Assembly (NCBI GenBank): GCA_016946835.1
Contig: JACVTC010000714.1
Coordinates: 1-11,039 of the forward strand
Length of the DNA stretch: 11,039 bases
Direction: 5' to 3'
From: Neocallimastix lanati (nom. inval.)
Taxonomy: Eukaryota; Neocallimastigomycota; Neocallimastigomycetes; Neocallimastigales; Neocallimastigaceae
Part shown: piece after piece, positions 7,926 to 11,039 of the stretch
How the letters are laid out: each line of letters opens with the position of its first letter
Numbering within the stretch: the stretch's first letter is position 1
The notes under the pieces: generated by a model
What the model was told of the DNA's origin: nothing
What the model saw: the letters and a program-made list of their open reading frames with translations, nothing else
Database searches by the model: none
Program-made: the position numbers and the translations under genes

Positions 7926-9133
7926 AAATTATTGAAGATAATAAAAAACCTATAACTGAATTAGGTATAACAGAAACACCACAACCACCGCCTTCTAATG
8001 TTATTACAAGCTTAGAAAATAATAAATTACAGAGTGAAGATATAACGGAAAATAATGTAATCTCCGTTAATGAATATAAGGATGATGATGGAATTGATAA
8101 TAGAGATGATAATATAGTTAAAAGTTCAACAGAGGTATCGGATGATAAAGAAAGTATAAATTCAAATATATTACATGTAAAACCAGTACTATCTTTGGAA
8201 AGCTTTAAAGCTCATAAAGATGAAAGTAAAGTTAAACAAGATTTCTTATTAGAATCGGACTCTTTCAATAAATTATACAAATCCATTTCACGTGATATCA
8301 GCATTATTGAAAGTATAACAAAATCTGAAAAAGGACCCTTAGAATCTATATCTTGTTCACAAAATGATCCATCAGAAAATTCATTCATTGCTAATCAAAA
8401 TATTGAGGTATATGATATGGATAAAGATAATATTCAAAAAGAAGAAAAAGGACATAATATTAATGGCATATTATTTAGAACAGATTCAATGTCAAAACTA
8501 TACAAAGAAATTATGAATAATAAAAATTCATCTGCTGATATAAATACTATCGATAAAACATCAGTCGATAAAACACTTAATACTGAAAATCCATTGAAAA
8601 AAGAAATTCATTTAGTTAACCCAAAGAATTATTCTTTGAGTGAAGTTTATTCTTATTCTTCTAATTCAAATACACCAAATCATAATCTTCAATCATCAAA
8701 ATTATTAAAAAATAATCATTCTAAGCCTCCAATACCGCATCAACATTATAAACATCAACAGCAATATCAACAACAACTATCAACTTCATCAATAAATAAC
8801 ACTAATGAAAATGAAAATGATCTGGTTAAAATCACACCCCAATTTAATCCTCCAGTAAAAATATTAAGAAGAAGTTCATCCTTGGGTAGTAGAAAAGATT
8901 TATCTAAAAGATATGATCCACCTCCAACTCACAATTTAGAAAACAAAAATGGTATTAAAGGATTAATAAATAAACAGAAAAGATACAGCATAGATAACAT
9001 TAAATTATCAACTAATATTGAACTTTTGCAATTACCTAATTCTAATAATTCCACCAATATCGATACAATCAATGATTTTAAAAATACAAATATCTATACT
9101 GAAGTTAGTAATACTAATGATAATAAAAAATAA
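7901..9133 (+). CDS. Large exon, intact part: Ser/Asn/Lys-rich disordered protein, function unknown
   Basis: The frame is open from 7901, right after an in-frame TAG whose AG is a splice acceptor, to TAA at 9131-9133: 410 codons without a break. There is no in-frame ATG near the beginning, so translation must enter from an upstream exon. In order it holds an acidic segment (DDDGIDNRDD near 8085-8110), three copies of a Ser-hydrophobic-[SN]-[KE]-[LV]-Tyr motif (SFNKLY within 8243-8287, SMSKLY within 8468-8512, SLSEVY within 8627-8650), a His/Gln-rich stretch (HKHQQQYQQQ, about 8749-8778), and basophilic-kinase-like sites LRRSSS (8864-8881) and KRYS (8978-8989). There is no signal peptide, membrane span or recognised fold. 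The protein continues past 9130 in another frame. A signalling or cytoskeletal scaffold is a guess from composition only. Confidence 0.75.
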   Translation, partial: AKPNDNNLEIIEDNKKPITELGITETPQPPPSNVITSLENNKLQSEDITENNVISVNEYKDDDGIDNRDDNIVKSSTEVSDDKESINSNILHVKPVLSLESFKAHKDESKVKQDFLLESDSFNKLYKSISRDISIIESITKSEKGPLESISCSQNDPSENSFIANQNIEVYDMDKDNIQKEEKGHNINGILFRTDSMSKLYKEIMNNKNSSADINTIDKTSVDKTLNTENPLKKEIHLVNPKNYSLSEVYSYSSNSNTPNHNLQSSKLLKNNHSKPPIPHQHYKHQQQYQQQLSTSSINNTNENENDLVKITPQFNPPVKILRRSSSLGSRKDLSKRYDPPPTHNLENKNGIKGLINKQKRYSIDNIKLSTNIELLQLPNSNNSTNIDTINDFKNTNIYTEVSNTNDNKK

Positions 9134-9264
9134 ATTACCAAATATTCCAAAACGTAGCACACAAAGTAAAAAGCATCAAAGTCTTAATATAGAAGTTAAA
9201 AATGATAAACAAAACCATGAAATTGTTTCAAATTCAATTCAATCATCACAAAATAATTTAAAAG

Positions 9265-9303
<39 letters not shown>

Positions 9304-10953
9304 TTAATAATTTGTTACCAAATAACTTAAAGGATTATTTAAATAATACGAATAATAAAAGATATACTGTCAATATGGCAAACTTGAATAGAATTAATAC
9401 TAACAATAATGTAAATTCATTACCTACTACACCAAAGCGTTCACCAGACAATAGCTTAAGAATAAAACACCAACACCAAAATATTCTTCAAATATTAGTC
9501 GATCCAGCATTTCTCCGTATCTTTTGAAATTCCAGCTAAACCTGATAATATAGTAAAACATAAGTCTTCTAGATTAAGTAAAACATTCTCATACTTTAAA
9601 TCATTATCACCAAGGCGTTCATCATCATCTCAAAGTCTGAATAAAAAAGAAAGTAAAAAATGATTTGGTGTTACCTAGTAGAATTTTATTTGAAGATGAA
9701 GACTCTTCATCAAATAGTTCTAAAAATAAAAATAAGCTTTTTAGCATTTCAAAACTGAAGAACAAAATAATTAAAAATACTAGTAAAGATAATAACAATA
9801 AAAGTAATAAAAACAATCGTGATTATCGTCACAGTATTGCAGTATTTGATTTATCTAATGTACAACCATATAATAATTCTTCATTGGAACCTTCAAACAA
9901 TAAGAACCCTTCTCCAATTCCACGCCAAAATAAAGAGAACAATCAAAACAGCAATATGAATGTTAATCATTCAGTTGTTCGTAGAATTTCTCATCCATTA
10001 ATTCAACAGAACAAATATTAAAAATAACACCCTTTTCATCTTTTGAAGAGAATAATAATTCAAGTAATTTGACTGAAATAGACAAACAAGGAGCTAATAA
10101 ATATGGAAAATCAGGAAATAAAGATACAAAAAAAATCATATCAAATAAATAATCAAGAAATTAGTCATCAAGATGATCAAAAAATTAAAAAAACCAAGAA
10201 ATTAATGGAATTCAAAATCAAAAAGGTAGAAAATATTGAAAATAACGGTTTAACTGTTGAAAAAATAGACGAAGAAAAGAAAAAAAGAGATGATATCAAA
10301 TGATAAAAAGACTAATAATAATGAAATTTTGGAAGATGATAATAATGAGGAATGGATTGATGAAATTGATTATAACAACAATGAAAATAGTAATGGTAAT
10401 GATAATAATAATTCTGATAGTCCAAAAAAATCCAGTAACTAAAAAATAAAAGTATCAAAAATTATAAAAAAAAAGAATACCCAAATATCAAATATAATAA
10501 CTCTGTCAATAGAGGAAGAAATACACCAAAAACATGTAGAAGTGGGTCATTTATCTGTGAAGAAAGGTCATAGTAATGGAAGTATTCGTTACCGAAGATC
10601 AACTAATAAATATACTGTAATTAAAACTATACGAAGTCCTACCCCAGGTTCACCACCTTTTACTAGAATTATTCCCCCAAATTCTCCACCATTTTTAAGA
10701 AGTCCTATACTAAGTTCATCACCGATAATATCAACTGAACAAGTTACTCCAAATGAATTTATTTCAGGACTACATCAACCTAACCTTCCTATAGAAAATG
10801 TCAACTTATGTTCACCTCAATTTAAATCTCCTAATTGTATATCCTCTGTTCCTAAAGGGGATATATCCTTCTCTTCAATATCGGCTCTTTCAATTGCTTC
10901 AAAGGCATCTTCTGTAAAATTAAAAAGAAATATTATAAAAAATTTTTCCATAT
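9121..10953 (+). CDS. C-terminal continuation of the same protein, broken by about nine frame changes
   Basis: Protein-like sequence of the same composition continues through successive frames, with changes near 9130, 9465, 9523, 9658, 10003, 10120, 10290, 10440 and 10560. Landmarks: PKRS (9147-9158), 12 Asn from AAT repeats (9267-9302), KRYT (9357-9368), TPKRSPD (9429-9449), KTPTPKYSS then SPYL (9464-9522), FEIPAKPDNIVKHKSS and SPRRSSSS (9523-9660), LPSRILFEDEDSSSNSS (from 9671), RRIS (9980-9991), ITPFSSFEENNNSS (about 10030-10070), a Lys/Glu-rich segment (10112-10290), a very acidic segment (EDDNNEEWIDEIDY, about 10330-10372), NRGRNTPK (about 10508-10531), RRS (10593-10601), and a Ser-Pro/Thr-Pro-rich tail to TAA 10951-10953. 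Sense pieces abut each other and I found no stop inside them, favouring indel errors over decay. An alternative frame continues weakly after 10946 and may extend the gene. Confidence 0.6.
9267..9302 (+). repeat. AAT trinucleotide repeat encoding poly-Asn
   Basis: Twelve AAT codons in a row in the coding frame give a poly-Asn run following LKD. Asn runs of this kind are common in AT-rich eukaryotic genomes such as those of anaerobic fungi and dictyostelids. The run length is likely variable. Confidence 0.9.
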
Positions 10954-11039
10954 AAATCTTAGAAAAAAGCAAAATAAGAAAAGCCAAAAAATATTAAAAA
11001 AAAAAAACTATTGATTAAAGAAGAAGAAAATTTTTTCTT
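10954..11039 (+). other. Tail after the last stop, possibly still coding
   Basis: After the TAA at 10951-10953 a different frame, entered at the A6/T5 run near 10940, reads FHINLRKKQNKKSQKI. It stops at a TGA just after an A-run at about 10996-11007; one more or one fewer indel there would leave it open to the window edge (KEEEN). So the gene may run off the right side. Otherwise this is A-rich 3' flank. Confidence 0.3.

Noticed and set aside
9625-9816. 63-codon minus-strand Leu-rich frame
   Set aside because: Antisense shadow of the Ser/Asn/Lys-rich coding region.

Overview
The window looks like nuclear DNA of a very AT-rich eukaryote. My best guess is an anaerobic gut fungus (Neocallimastigomycota). 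The grounds are AT content that by eye is well above 80 % (noncoding parts nearer 90 %), long poly(T)/poly(A) runs and A/T microsatellites, Asn/Lys/Ser-rich proteins with poly-Asn encoded by AAT repeats, apparent short spliceosomal introns (GTAAAT...TTTAG), and decayed Ty1/copia retrotransposon pieces. An amoebozoan such as a dictyostelid is the main alternative and is not excluded from sequence alone. Nothing prokaryotic was seen: no operons, Shine-Dalgarno sites, CRISPR array or tRNA/rRNA.

Left part (1-3600): AT-rich DNA with remains of at least two Ty1/copia elements, both on the minus strand. Piece A (252-350) is a short integrase zinc-finger remnant with an intact WHxxLGH motif; downstream in its own sense lie a CAA repeat and a 34-bp A tract. 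Piece B (about 1900-3600) keeps, in sense order, a pre-integrase linker, a CxxC zinc-finger half, two acidic residues of the integrase core at copia-like spacing, the post-integrase region, an acidic linker and perhaps the start of reverse transcriptase. Stops and frameshifts break it throughout, and a 51-bp T-rich tract splits it. Between the pieces, at 1544-1753 on the minus strand, lies a possible coiled-coil exon or pseudogene with one internal stop.

Middle part (3600-6990): about 3.4 kb with no credible gene. It holds poly(T), a 120-bp TTA/CTA triplet array, AAT and AAAT microsatellites, A-rich blocks, and an exact 45-bp repeat whose two copies start 90 bp apart.

Right part (6993 to about 10953, plus strand): one apparent multi-exon gene for a long, disordered, Ser/Asn/Lys-rich protein of unknown function. 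Exon 1 starts at ATG 6993, exon 2 lies around 7390-7709, and the main exon opens at 7901 (or 7926). The main exon reads cleanly to 9130. From there to 10953 the protein style continues unbroken, but the frame changes about nine times, mostly at or near A/T runs, and I found no nonsense codon inside the pieces I read. This looks more like indel errors in the assembled sequence than ordinary pseudogene decay, but I cannot prove it. The protein carries a thrice-repeated Ser-hydrophobic-[Ser/Asn]-[Lys/Glu]-[Leu/Val]-Tyr motif, a series of basophilic-kinase-like sites (RRSS, KRYS, KRYT, RRIS, RRS), three P[KR]RS sites, poly-Asn and a Ser-Pro/Thr-Pro-rich C-terminal part. That is the look of a heavily phosphorylated scaffold or regulator. 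No folded domain was recognised, so no function is assigned.
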